Under the pieces are notes generated by a model. That model searched no databases and was not told where the DNA came from. It saw only the letters and a list, made by a program, of their open reading frames with translations. This document shows, one piece after another, positions 1 to 8,191 of a DNA stretch of 64,000 nt (its first letter is position 1; each line of letters opens with the position of its first letter). The position numbers were made by a program, and so were the translations under genes. Source of the stretch: CAZSHG01 sp964459995 (GTDB lineage: Bacteria; UBP14; UBA6098); contig CAYWOR010000007.1 of NCBI GenBank assembly GCA_964459995.1, positions 62,001 to 126,000 on the forward strand. The letters are read 5' to 3'.

Positions 1-466
1 TCGGCATTGGATTTGGTTTTACTACTTGTATTTCCCTTTTATCTTATTTCCTATTATATTTTTACGTGATTATAAAGAGTTGACTCGTGCAACTGTCTTC
101 TATTTAATCACAGCATTTATCACACTGATTGTATTCGCTTTTTGGCGAACCACGATGATTAGACCCGAAATCGTCGGCAACGACCTTTCTGCAAGACTTC
201 TGAAGCGAATTTACGATCAGGATCATCCCTACAACTGTTTCCCAAGCCAGCATGTCGCATACAGCTGGGTTGCGGCTTTTATAGCGGTTAGGCGAGATCG
301 CTTTTTCGGATATGCTTCCTTTGTGATTGCAATTTTAATAAGTCTCTCGACTGTTTTCATCAAACAGCATTGGTTTGTGGATATTCCGGGTGGAATTGGA
401 GTTGCTCTAATCGCATATTTATTGACATATCACATTATATTTAAGGTGAATCTAAATGGGCATTAA
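1..466 (+). CDS. PAP2-superfamily membrane phosphatase, 5' end missing
   Basis: The reading frame is open from base 2 to the stop at 464-466, so the N-terminus lies outside the window. The visible part is a polytopic membrane protein with several hydrophobic segments. It carries two PAP2-type motifs: CFPSQHVAYSW, which is the PSxH motif with the catalytic His, and KQHWFVDIPGG, which is the final H-x3-D motif. The spacing and PSQH form fit the PAP2_3/inositolphosphotransferase-like branch, which acts on lipid phosphates or phosphodiesters at the membrane. The substrate cannot be told from sequence. A TTG at 26 is in frame but is probably an internal Leu codon. The stop overlaps the next gene's ATG at 456, which suggests translational coupling. 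Confidence 0.8.
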   Translation, partial: RHWIWFYYLYFPFILFPIIFLRDYKELTRATVFYLITAFITLIVFAFWRTTMIRPEIVGNDLSARLLKRIYDQDHPYNCFPSQHVAYSWVAAFIAVRRDRFFGYASFVIAILISLSTVFIKQHWFVDIPGGIGVALIAYLLTYHIIFKVNLNGH

Positions 467-971
467 CACTATTTTACTTTGTCTTGCTCTATGGGCTTTT
501 GCAATGGTCTCTTTCGCCGAAGAACCGCCGTCTTCATCTGTGAAAGAAATTCCCGGATGGGATATTGTTTTCGGTGATTTTGAGGTGCCGGAAAACACCC
601 AACCGGGAGAGGTTCTCTCGGTAATACCTTCGCGGAAAATCCTTACGCTCAAACGGACAAATTCGCCCTACGATCCTTTTGTAGTGGGCGTTGCGGTGCT
701 CGATTCGTTGGACACTCTTCGCGTAGCGATCGGCGGCGAGGTCGATGTGCTGATTGACCCGAGCATGGGGCATATATCGGCCGGAGAATGGCTTGTAACA
801 TCCGGTGCGACCGGCAAAGCGATGTCGCTATACGAAGACTATCCGCTAAACCCCCGTGTGATAGGCATCGCGCTGGAGGATTACGACCCGGATTCCGGCA
901 AAGACCGCATTCGCACTGTGCTTCTTCCCGGTGAACAGATAACATCGCCAAGAAATATCAGGGGTAAATAG
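456..971 (+). CDS. Secreted protein with C-terminal GxLVTS/IGxALE-type domain
   Basis: This is a 171-residue protein with a clear signal peptide (hydrophobic residues 4-20, likely cut near SFA-EE). The mature part has no catalytic motif I recognise. Its C-terminal half contains GEWLVTSGATGKAM followed by RVIGIALEDYD. That resembles the GDLLtTSxtxGhAM...GxviGkALE domain found at the ends of many bacterial surface and fibre-like proteins. The match is by eye only. The gene starts inside the preceding phosphatase gene and is followed without a gap by the Mrr-like gene, so all are probably co-transcribed. The function is unknown. Confidence 0.6.
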   Translation: MGINTILLCLALWAFAMVSFAEEPPSSSVKEIPGWDIVFGDFEVPENTQPGEVLSVIPSRKILTLKRTNSPYDPFVVGVAVLDSLDTLRVAIGGEVDVLIDPSMGHISAGEWLVTSGATGKAMSLYEDYPLNPRVIGIALEDYDPDSGKDRIRTVLLPGEQITSPRNIRGK

Positions 972-1532
972 TTGTCGAGACCGCTCAGATTCTGGTTTTG
1001 GACAGTTTTGTCTACTGCCTTTTTCGCCATAGGTAGCTGGCGTTTGAATAGCAACTTGGATTTCACGCTCGCGGAAGCTCTTTTATACTCAGGTGCGGTT
1101 TCTATTGCTATATGGGTCATAGGATTACGACTTTTCATCGGCGGAAAAGGACCATTACCTACGAGCAAACTTCGTAGTCCGAATTTAGCAACACCCGAGG
1201 AGTTCGAGCTACTTTGCGCTGAAATATATCGAAAGCGCGGCTACAAAGTAGAGTTGACATCCGCGGGAGGTGATTATGGCGCTGATGTAATAGCTCGTAA
1301 AGGCAATTTAACCCTGATAATCGGCGCAAAACGTTATGACGAAAGCCAAAAAGTTGGGAATAGATGGGTGCAACAGCTTTTAGGGTCGATGCCCCATTTC
1401 AATGCGGACATGGCGGTGTTAATTACAACATCGGGTTTCACAAAACAAGCGATCGAACAGGCGGTTGATTGCCCTATCGAACTTATTGACGGGAAGGAAT
1501 TATCAATAATCATACAAAAACTATGGATGTAA
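972..1532 (+). CDS. Membrane-anchored Mrr-like restriction endonuclease-fold protein
   Basis: This is a 186-residue protein read from a TTG codon directly after the previous stop. Two hydrophobic segments lie near residues 7-24 and 33-55. They are followed by a soluble domain of about 110 residues resembling Mrr_cat (type IV restriction, PD-(D/E)xK fold): a TPEEFELLCAEIYRKRGY helix, then GGDYGADVIA with the metal-binding Asp, then a strand ending IIGAKRY. In canonical members the last motif is QxKRY. Here Gln is replaced by Gly, although the Lys is kept. The protein may cleave modified DNA or be an altered relative. The membrane anchor resembles other two-TM Mrr proteins of unknown role. The 3' end overlaps the next gene by 10 bases. 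Confidence 0.72.
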   Translation: MSRPLRFWFWTVLSTAFFAIGSWRLNSNLDFTLAEALLYSGAVSIAIWVIGLRLFIGGKGPLPTSKLRSPNLATPEEFELLCAEIYRKRGYKVELTSAGGDYGADVIARKGNLTLIIGAKRYDESQKVGNRWVQQLLGSMPHFNADMAVLITTSGFTKQAIEQAVDCPIELIDGKELSIIIQKLWM

Positions 1533-2284
1533 TGTGTTATATTTTTGTAACACTTGTGTTACTTTTTTGTAACACATTTGCTCTCGACCTTAAACGGGAG
1601 TCCGTGGAATGGGGAACGACTCTCGCATTAAGCGCTGGCTCATATATTTTTTACAAATCCGGCCCTTTCTTCGACGAGCCGCTTCTCGAAGGCTCGACCG
1701 ATAAACCATTAACTCACGAAACCGTGCCGACAACATGGCTGATTTCAGTCAGCGCACTTACTGCCGCGGGAACAATAGCAATCCCCCCAGAATCGAACGA
1801 CCTCGAAACTCGTTATCATTATGCAAAAGGCCTTGTTCAGGCTTTTGCGGTGAATTCCTTTCTCACGACTCTCGGCAAGGACATCACAGGGCGTTACCGT
1901 CCAAATGCAGACGCCCGTATGGCCGCAAATTATGACGAACACAAGCTTCGCGACAGTTTTCCATCGGGGCATTCGAGCACAAGTTTTGCAGTGGCATCTT
2001 ATCTTTCGTTATATATTTGGGAGGCAACCGCTGAGGGCGGCACATCGGAAAATATCGGCAAAGCCCTTCTGACAGCTGTTTTAATCGGATCTGCAGGATG
2101 GATTGGATACACTCGTATCGAGGATAATGCCCATCGCCCAGACGAAGTCCTCACTGGAGCCGCTTTGGGAACTGTGGTAGGTGTGGGAGCCTTCTATTAT
2201 CAGCATTCGAATATTAGAAAAGAAGCGCAATCGGGCGCAGTTTCTGCCTCACCTATCGGAATTTCTTTTACATGGAGGTTTTGA
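1523..2284 (+). CDS. PAP2-family phosphatase with signal peptide
   Basis: This 253-residue protein has an N-terminal signal sequence (residues 4-20) and the full class A acid-phosphatase/PAP2 signature. The motifs are KDITGRYRP (K-x6-RP), DSFPSGHSS (PSGH) and TRIEDNAHRPDEV (R-x5-6-H-x3-D). Family knowledge places such enzymes in the periplasm or membrane, where they dephosphorylate undecaprenyl-PP, phosphatidylglycerol phosphate or lipid A. The substrate here is open. The stop TGA at 2282-2284 shares its A with the ATG of the following lipoprotein, so the two are translationally coupled. It is the second PAP2-type gene within 2.3 kb, but the two belong to different sub-branches. Confidence 0.82.
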   Translation: MDVMCYIFVTLVLLFCNTFALDLKRESVEWGTTLALSAGSYIFYKSGPFFDEPLLEGSTDKPLTHETVPTTWLISVSALTAAGTIAIPPESNDLETRYHYAKGLVQAFAVNSFLTTLGKDITGRYRPNADARMAANYDEHKLRDSFPSGHSSTSFAVASYLSLYIWEATAEGGTSENIGKALLTAVLIGSAGWIGYTRIEDNAHRPDEVLTGAALGTVVGVGAFYYQHSNIRKEAQSGAVSASPIGISFTWRF

Positions 2285-3072
2285 TGAGAAGTATCGCTTT
2301 CATAATTTCTATTTCTATATTGTTTATAATTTCCTGTGCCGGCAATAAAGCAGAAATAATACGTCACCGAAAATTCGCCGAAGAATCCTTTCGTTCAGCC
2401 GCTTTTCAATCGGCCAAGGCGCATGTCGATTCTGCCGCGGCAATATGCGAAGATATCCCATGCAAAACAGCACAATACCGCTGGCTTCTAAATATCTCAA
2501 CAACTTCGGGCAACGATGTCCTTCGCGCAGAGGCCTATGAGAAGCTCATCCTCGCTTTCCTCGACAGTTCAGCCCCCGCCAAACGCAAAGTCGAATACGA
2601 AGACTCGGCCAGAACCGTCGCAGGACATTATCTCAGCTGGTCAGACACACTTCACGCTCTTCGCGGAGACCCTCTCCCCTTAGCCTCTGCCCTGCTCCTG
2701 TGCGCCGAGATCGCACCCCCGGACAGTCCAAATGTCGCAATAAAGCATCTTCAGAGAATAGTCGCTCATCCAGAATCGGCGACAATTCCGCATAGTCTCA
2801 AACCATATATGTTTCGTGCGCAAGCGCTTCTCGACGAGATCGGCCGAGAAATGGCCCTGAGATATCGAGCCGCAAAACTGTTGTCGGAAAACTTCATGCA
2901 ATTCCCTCTCGAAGATCTCGAATTCGTCTATTTGGCGGCTTCGGGGTTTTACAATGTCGAGCTTGCGGCGGAAGTCGCGTTGTTAATCGCAGAACATCAC
3001 CGAGACCATGGAAATCAAATCGAGGCATCGAGATGGGCCGGCGAAGCTCTTCTGTGGGAATCGAGGAAATAG
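2284..3072 (+). CDS. Lipoprotein with helical, TPR-like body
   Basis: I place the start at the ATG of 2284, preceded by GGAGG at 2274-2278 with five bases of spacing. An upstream in-frame ATG at 2272 has no ribosome-binding site. The 262-residue product begins with a hydrophobic segment and a lipobox ending IISC-A, so it should be lipidated and exported. The remainder is Ala- and Leu-rich and looks helical, with repeating segments like those of TPR or tol-pal accessory proteins. I find no specific family. It is the last gene of the plus-strand cluster and is followed by the hairpins at 3095-3258. Confidence 0.65.
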   Translation: MRSIAFIISISILFIISCAGNKAEIIRHRKFAEESFRSAAFQSAKAHVDSAAAICEDIPCKTAQYRWLLNISTTSGNDVLRAEAYEKLILAFLDSSAPAKRKVEYEDSARTVAGHYLSWSDTLHALRGDPLPLASALLLCAEIAPPDSPNVAIKHLQRIVAHPESATIPHSLKPYMFRAQALLDEIGREMALRYRAAKLLSENFMQFPLEDLEFVYLAASGFYNVELAAEVALLIAEHHRDHGNQIEASRWAGEALLWESRK

Positions 3073-3094
3073 TGGCAATTCAATGGCGATGGAA

Positions 3095-3171
3095 GCTCGC
3101 TGGCGCGACGTTTGCAAATATAGGAAAGTTGTAAAAATAAGTAAGATTCTGCAAACGGCGTGACAGCGAGC
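3095..3171 (+). repeat. Imperfect inverted repeat, copy A of a tandem hairpin pair
   Basis: Arm 3095-3116 and arm 3150-3171 match in 19 of 22 positions around a 33-base AT-rich loop. The left arm contains the core CTGGCGCGA and the right arm contains CGTGACAG. Both cores recur in the copy at 3183-3258. Read as plus-strand RNA the core pairs with one G.A mismatch and one G.U wobble. It lies between the ends of two convergent genes. Confidence 0.7.
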
Positions 3172-3182
3172 GCGACGGCGAG

Positions 3183-3258
3183 GAGGCTGGCGCGATTCTT
3201 GCCGAAACACATGCCAATCTTGTATAGATTATGCTATAGCAAGAATCGTGACAGCCTC
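3183..3258 (+). repeat. Imperfect inverted repeat, copy B of a tandem hairpin pair
   Basis: Arm 3183-3202 and arm 3239-3258 match in 18 of 20 positions around a 36-base loop. The CTGGCGCGA and CGTGACAG cores are identical to copy A. The outer and inner stem segments differ from copy A but stay complementary to each other. No T-run directly follows, so it is not a standard terminator. Confidence 0.7.
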
Positions 3259-3271
3259 TTTATTTTATAAT

Positions 3272-5359
3272 TTATAATGCGCCATGATCGCTCATCGAAT
3301 CGGAGTAATCGCGCTGGCGACGCCAACTGCTTCCCAAGGCAAGCTCGGCAAACATCAACAGAAAAGCGAGTATCAACATGCCATGATGAAGTTCTCGGCC
3401 ATAACGCGCGGCAAGTATCTCCTCTTCGATCTTATCGTCGGGGTCGAGGAAGGTGATGTGAGCGATTTTCTTGATCTCGGACTCGGCTATCGGTGCAGGA
3501 TTGCTTTCCGATATATCGAGATTGACCGCAAAAAGATCGATTAAAACCGAATCGGCAAAGACGCTGTAGATTCCTGCAAATTCAAGTGGCGGAGTGGTTA
3601 AAACCACGTTACCGGCGCCGAATCGCGGGGCGACATAACTCGCAGTTCCATTCGGAGCCACGATCCTCGCCGAACCCGCACCGGAAGGAAATCCATCGAT
3701 ATTTCTGACAGCACGATCTCCGACAATGTAGCCTGGGTCGAAAGCCGCCACATCCTTTGCGACATATTGTGTAAGCCTATGCAGAACAGGAACAAAAAAG
3801 CCCGATGTGGCAATATTACCATATCTGAGATCTGCTGAGAAAGCGCACAAAATCGCCTTGCCATCCCCGAAATCGCCTTCGGCAATAGCTGAAAGACGAT
3901 TAGAGAACGCCAAAATTGATAACGGCGCTTTTTCGATAGCCGCGATTCTGCGGAAATCCACTGAAGGCAAGCCCTCATCTGCATAGGGGACGAAGACTGG
4001 ATGGTCGAAATCCGCGTTCCCAAGCTCGAATCTTCCAACACCCTCATCGCCGCCGATAGAAGCCATCACGCTAAAATCACTGTTCTCGCCAAAAATCGAT
4101 GCGAAGGACTTTTCAGGTTCTGCAGAGCCTCCAAAGAGAACTATCAAACCACCGCCCCGCTCCATGAATCCTCGAACGGCATTCCCCATTCCAGCGGTAA
4201 GAACCGGCGGATCCGAAAGAATGACGACACCATATTGCGAAAGCTGTTTGCCAGCTAATCTCGCATATTCGATTCGCTCGACTGAGAAGAAATCCGATCC
4301 TGCGGGTGCGAGTGCCTTTTCGATAAATGTGGTCTCTTTACCGCCAACAACGAGGACATCGAGCTTATTGGGAATGCGCATCGAAAAGTAGCGCTTATTG
4401 TCTGAAGGAAGAGCGTCGCCCTCGAGTTCGATTCTTCCATGATGGAATCCGCCGCCATCGACTCGTCCGCGAAGTGGCAATAGTTCTGAGCCTCCTGAAG
4501 GCAAATCGACCGACCCCTGCGAGATTCGCAGGTCGTCGATATACAAATCGACAACATGATTCGACACAGGATTTGGCGAAAAACTGCGAATTGTGGTGAA
4601 AAGTTCGAATTGAACACCCTGTTGCAGAAGCGTCCTTGGAAATTGAATCTCCGAGCAGGCGAGGTTTCGCTCGTCGTCGGGTTCGATGGTCATTGCGTAG
4701 ATTCTAATTCGTTCGGGGACATCGAGATGGCCGGTTCGGCGCCAGCCTTCAGCCCGATTGTCGGTAAGGATGTAAATTTCTTTGTGTAGTAGCCTGCTTT
4801 CGCCGATTTTCTCGATAGCATCGGCCAGCGCCGCCCAAATATCGGTGCCGAAATGGGAAATTTGAAGACTGTCGATACTTTCCTGCGCACCGGAAATAAA
4901 ACGTGAAGGGCGGGGGGTCATAGCTGAGGGTTTCGAATCGAAGGGAACTATCAAAATTTCGTCGCCCTCTTTCAGCATCGAGATAATATCGCCGGCGAGA
5001 TGTTTCGCCCTTACGAATATATCGACACCAGCGGCCTCCTGGCCCATCGAGTAGGATCGGTCGAGTAAAATTGCGACTGCCGTATTTTCATGAGCACCAA
5101 CTCCTCCACCGAAAGCTCCGCGAATCGCAGGCCTCGCAAAAGCGCCTATAACCAATAACAGAATCAGCGTCCGAAGAATCAGAAGAAGGATTTGACGAAG
5201 TTTCATCCGTTTCATCTGTTTTTTCTGAATCTCCATTAGGAATCTTAGAGAAGGCCACTCGACACGGACGAGCCGTCGTCGCGTAAACAGATGAATAAGT
5301 ATCGGCAGAGCCACCGCCGCGAGTGCAGGCAGAAAAACGTTATTTAGAAAAGTCAGCAT
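3272..5359 (-). CDS. BatA-like membrane protein with von Willebrand factor A domain
   Basis: This is a 695-residue protein. Residues 1-77 match the BatA N-terminal domain: a hydrophobic segment, then HLFTRRR, then a second membrane helix near residues 57-75. A VWA domain follows, with the metal-ion adhesion motif DRSYSMG near residue 100. The middle contains a Rossmann or glutamine-amidotransferase-like segment (VLVVGG, then GVVILSDP, then GGGLIVLFGG). A final membrane helix lies close to the C-terminus. Such proteins usually sit beside a MoxR ATPase and a DUF58 protein and take part in envelope stress or complex assembly. Neither partner is in the window. It converges on the lipoprotein at 2284-3072. 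Confidence 0.8.
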   Translation of the reverse strand: MLTFLNNVFLPALAAVALPILIHLFTRRRLVRVEWPSLRFLMEIQKKQMKRMKLRQILLLILRTLILLLVIGAFARPAIRGAFGGGVGAHENTAVAILLDRSYSMGQEAAGVDIFVRAKHLAGDIISMLKEGDEILIVPFDSKPSAMTPRPSRFISGAQESIDSLQISHFGTDIWAALADAIEKIGESRLLHKEIYILTDNRAEGWRRTGHLDVPERIRIYAMTIEPDDERNLACSEIQFPRTLLQQGVQFELFTTIRSFSPNPVSNHVVDLYIDDLRISQGSVDLPSGGSELLPLRGRVDGGGFHHGRIELEGDALPSDNKRYFSMRIPNKLDVLVVGGKETTFIEKALAPAGSDFFSVERIEYARLAGKQLSQYGVVILSDPPVLTAGMGNAVRGFMERGGGLIVLFGGSAEPEKSFASIFGENSDFSVMASIGGDEGVGRFELGNADFDHPVFVPYADEGLPSVDFRRIAAIEKAPLSILAFSNRLSAIAEGDFGDGKAILCAFSADLRYGNIATSGFFVPVLHRLTQYVAKDVAAFDPGYIVGDRAVRNIDGFPSGAGSARIVAPNGTASYVAPRFGAGNVVLTTPPLEFAGIYSVFADSVLIDLFAVNLDISESNPAPIAESEIKKIAHITFLDPDDKIEEEILAARYGRELHHGMLILAFLLMFAELALGSSWRRQRDYSDSMSDHGAL

Positions 5360-5446
5360 AGAATGTCCATTTCTTAATAATCGAAGGGTATTATACGAAA
5401 TCCTCGAGCCGAGGTCAAGCCGAACCTTGAATATTAGAATAAACTG

Positions 5447-5475
5447 TTGACAATTATTTGCAGTTAATTTATTTT
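5447..5475 (+). promoter_or_regulatory. Sigma-70-like promoter of the OmpA-family gene
   Basis: TTGACA at 5447-5452 and TATTTT at 5470-5475 are separated by 17 bases. They lie about 30 bases upstream of the OmpA-family start codon at 5508. A strong GGAAGGGGG ribosome-binding site precedes that codon. Confidence 0.65.
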
Positions 5476-5507
5476 GCCGGCATGAAACATAAACCGGAAG
5501 GGGGATT

Positions 5508-6851
5508 ATGAGAAGTGTCGTTTATGGGCTAATTTGCGGCCTATTATGCACTCTTGCCTTTTCCCAGGGCATGGTCGATTTCGGACTTAAGCTCGATATC
5601 GATCTTCCATTCGATGGAAAATGGGAATCAAATGAATACTCGGGAAACGGCTTTAACGGCGGATGGTATAACAACGCCACAATGCTGGATTTCTTCACTG
5701 TGATGTCGATGAATTCCGAATGGGAGGTTGTGCCATCGACACGAATAGGTGGAGGCGGATTTATCGGTTATTGGTTCAATAGATCCGTCGGGCTTCGCTT
5801 CGATCTTGATTACATGGCCGGTTCAGTCGAAACGAAAGCTGATATGCGATATCACCTTTGGGATGCCCTAACGGATGACGAATATCTGATCGATGTCGAT
5901 TATGACCCAGTCGAAGGTTCGAGCAATTTCTCGACTTTCAAAATCGCGCCCACGCTTCAATTTAGCTTCGGTGATAATCCTCATTTCGGCTCGGGGCTTC
6001 TTATCGGCCCGGCTGTTTTCATAGATAATTATGAGGTTTATCTCGATGTCCCGATTGTTGTTACATCGGATAATCAGATCAACGAGTATTACTCGAATGC
6101 CGGCTATAATAGATATGTTTACAGCGAAAATGCAACGGCTTTCGGCATTACAGCAGGTCTAACAGGGCGTTTTCCGCTTTCGCCGTCAGTATTTATCGAG
6201 GGTGTCCTCTCACTCGATTTAGGCGCGATGCCTATTTACGACGCGGTCGAAGACTATGGATTTCTGGACGAGCCAATTCTTCGAATCGAGAACAAGTCGG
6301 GTTTTCTGAGGAGTGTGGGGCTTCAGTTAGGTATCGGTTTTAATCTCGCACCTGTCGAATATGCCGACAGCGACGGTGACGGCGTTTGGGATCCATGGGA
6401 CATGTGCCCCGACACCCCCCCCGGAACACTCGTTGATGAAAGAGGTTGCCCTCGCAGAGAGCGCAGACCGATTCAGGATGTCGATGTAGAGCAGGATTTC
6501 GTCGATAAAGGCGTTTTCATCACCAATGAAATTTTCTTTGAATTCAACAGCGATGAAATCACGCCGGATTCCTATCTCTTGCTTGATAAAATCGGCGAGG
6601 TTCTCGAAAAACACCCTGGATGGGTAATCGAAATTGCAGGCCATACGGATTCCATCGGGACGGAAAGCTATAATCAAAAGCTTTCTGAACGCAGAGCAAA
6701 GGCTGTCAAAGACTATATAGCCGCGAATTTCAATGTTATTCCCGCGAATCTTTCGGCACAGGGCTATGGCGAATCCATGCCGATAGCTGATAACGGGACT
6801 CAGGAAGGCCGTGCGAAAAATCGGCGCGTGGAATTCAAAAAGATAAGATAA
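5508..6851 (+). CDS. OmpA-family outer-membrane protein with beta-barrel and TSP3 linker
   Basis: This 447-residue protein has a signal peptide (residues 1-20, cut near AFSQG). Residues about 22-285 alternate aromatic and glycine residues as in an outer-membrane barrel. A calcium-binding thrombospondin type 3-like linker (DSDGDGVWDPWDMCPD) ends in a GCP motif. The OmpA C-terminal domain occupies residues about 345-447, with FEFNSDEI, GHTDSIGTESYNQKLSERRA and NRRVEF, which bind peptidoglycan. It is expected to tether the outer membrane to the cell wall. It stands alone between its own promoter and a strong terminator, as expected for an abundant structural protein. Confidence 0.9.
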   Translation: MRSVVYGLICGLLCTLAFSQGMVDFGLKLDIDLPFDGKWESNEYSGNGFNGGWYNNATMLDFFTVMSMNSEWEVVPSTRIGGGGFIGYWFNRSVGLRFDLDYMAGSVETKADMRYHLWDALTDDEYLIDVDYDPVEGSSNFSTFKIAPTLQFSFGDNPHFGSGLLIGPAVFIDNYEVYLDVPIVVTSDNQINEYYSNAGYNRYVYSENATAFGITAGLTGRFPLSPSVFIEGVLSLDLGAMPIYDAVEDYGFLDEPILRIENKSGFLRSVGLQLGIGFNLAPVEYADSDGDGVWDPWDMCPDTPPGTLVDERGCPRRERRPIQDVDVEQDFVDKGVFITNEIFFEFNSDEITPDSYLLLDKIGEVLEKHPGWVIEIAGHTDSIGTESYNQKLSERRAKAVKDYIAANFNVIPANLSAQGYGESMPIADNGTQEGRAKNRRVEFKKIR

Positions 6852-6870
6852 GCTGTTTAATATTGCATCG

Positions 6871-6902
6871 AAAAGGCGAGGAACTTTCCTCGCCTTTTTT
6901 GT
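6871..6902 (+). terminator. Rho-independent terminator after the OmpA-family gene
   Basis: A 12-bp perfect stem (6871-6882 with 6887-6898) with loop ACTT is followed by a T-run. It starts about 20 bases after the stop codon. Confidence 0.9.
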
Positions 6903-6908
6903 TAAGAA

Positions 6909-6935
6909 TGAAAAAGGAGGGCATCGAACCCTCCT
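6909..6935 (-). terminator. Rho-independent terminator of metK
   Basis: On the minus strand AGGAGGG and CCCTCCT form a 7-bp stem (6915-6921 with 6929-6935), followed by TTTTT. It lies about 28 bases past the metK stop. Confidence 0.75.
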
Positions 6936-6962
6936 AAATGTTAACTATTAAGATTCAATAGG

Positions 6963-8108
6963 TTAGCATTTCGATTTCGAGTTAAGCTCGTCAACCATGT
7001 CGGTTTTTTCCCATGTGAATTCGGGAAGCTCGCGTCCGAAATGGCCGTATGCCGCTGTTTTCTCGAAAATCGGTCTTCTGAGATTCAGGTGGTCGATTAT
7101 TGAACGTGGTGTAAGCGGGAAGACCTTTCTGACTAACTTCGTGAGGTCGCTGTTGGAAAGATGTCCAGTGCCGTCGGTATTAACCATAACGCTAACAGGC
7201 TCTGCAACACCGATTGCGTATGCAAGCTGGATTTCGCATTTGTCCGCGAGATCCGCGGCGACGATGTTCTTCGCGATGTAGCGCGCCATGTAGCTTGCGG
7301 ATCTATCGACCTTGGTGGCATCTTTGCCGGAGAAACATCCGCCGCCGTGGCTTCCAACACCACCGTAAGTATCGACGATAATCTTTCTGCCGGTAAGGCC
7401 TGTATCCGCAACCGGACCTCCAAGAACAAACCTTCCTGTCGGGTTGATATGATAATCGGTTTCGTCATCGAGCATATCCTTCGGAATGACAGGCGAAATG
7501 ACATGCTTTTGAATTTGTGCTCGAAGTTCGCCCATCTCTATGTCGGGCGAATGCTGGGTGCTAACCACTACGGCCTGAATACGAAGGGGTTTGCCGTCTT
7601 CGTATTCGACAGTAACCTGTGCTTTGCCGTCGGGTTTGACCCATGGCAGGAGTGCGCTTTCGCGGACTTCCTTAAGCCGCATTGTCAATCTGTGGGATAG
7701 AGTAATCGGCAGGGGCATAAGAACTTCGGTTTCTCGTGTGGCATATCCAAACATCAACCCCTGATCGCCTGCACCTTCCTTATCGACACCCATCGCAATA
7801 TCGGGGGATTGTTTGTCCAAAGTTGTAATCACTGCGGCGGTTTCCCAATGGAAGCCTAAACGAGGGTCGGTGTAGCCAATTCTGCGGATTGTCTCGCGGG
7901 CAATCTGCGGAATCTCGACATAGGTTTCCGTTGTGATTTCGCCGCCGACTATCACGAGGCCGGTCGAAACAAAGGTTTCGCATGCGACCCGGCTCTTTGG
8001 GTCATCCGCGAGGACAGCGTCCAGAACGGCATCGGATATCTGGTCGCAGACCTTATCCGGATGGCCGTTTGTAACGCTTTCCGAGGTGAACAAGAATTTT
8101 TCTGACAT
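6963..8108 (-). CDS. metK: S-adenosylmethionine synthetase
   Basis: MetK makes S-adenosylmethionine from methionine and ATP in the cytoplasm. The 381-residue protein shows the expected landmarks: FTSESVTNGHPDKVCDQISDAVLDA at the N-terminus (substrate and Mg binding), GAGDQGLMFGYA in the middle, and GGPVADTGLTGRKIIVDTYGG with GGGCFSGKD in the C-terminal half. I start it at the ATG of 8108 because AAAGGA lies seven bases upstream. An in-frame ATG at 8123 has no such site. It is last in a three-gene minus-strand group after PGI/PMI and the nucleotidyltransferase. I saw no SAM riboswitch in the 83 bases upstream. Confidence 0.96.
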   Translation of the reverse strand: MSEKFLFTSESVTNGHPDKVCDQISDAVLDAVLADDPKSRVACETFVSTGLVIVGGEITTETYVEIPQIARETIRRIGYTDPRLGFHWETAAVITTLDKQSPDIAMGVDKEGAGDQGLMFGYATRETEVLMPLPITLSHRLTMRLKEVRESALLPWVKPDGKAQVTVEYEDGKPLRIQAVVVSTQHSPDIEMGELRAQIQKHVISPVIPKDMLDDETDYHINPTGRFVLGGPVADTGLTGRKIIVDTYGGVGSHGGGCFSGKDATKVDRSASYMARYIAKNIVAADLADKCEIQLAYAIGVAEPVSVMVNTDGTGHLSNSDLTKLVRKVFPLTPRSIIDHLNLRRPIFEKTAAYGHFGRELPEFTWEKTDMVDELNSKSKC

Positions 8109-8191
8109 CTTATATCCTTTCATTATTTAATTTCCAAATGGTAATTTATGTCTTTTTTACAAATTTTCAATATCAATCATGTCGAAATTAA

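Noticed and set aside
3095..3258. Integron attC sites or an ordinary terminator
   Set aside because: No RYYYAAC/GTTRRRY ends are visible, no integron integrase is near, and no T-run follows the stems.
8106..8123. metK start at the upstream ATG (8123)
   Set aside because: Only the ATG at 8108 has a ribosome-binding site at a proper distance, and MSEKFLFTSES matches normal MetK starts.
8109..8191. Possible SAM riboswitch before metK
   Set aside because: The 83 bases between metK and the upstream gene are AT-rich and show no multi-stem aptamer or terminator. metK also lies inside an operon.
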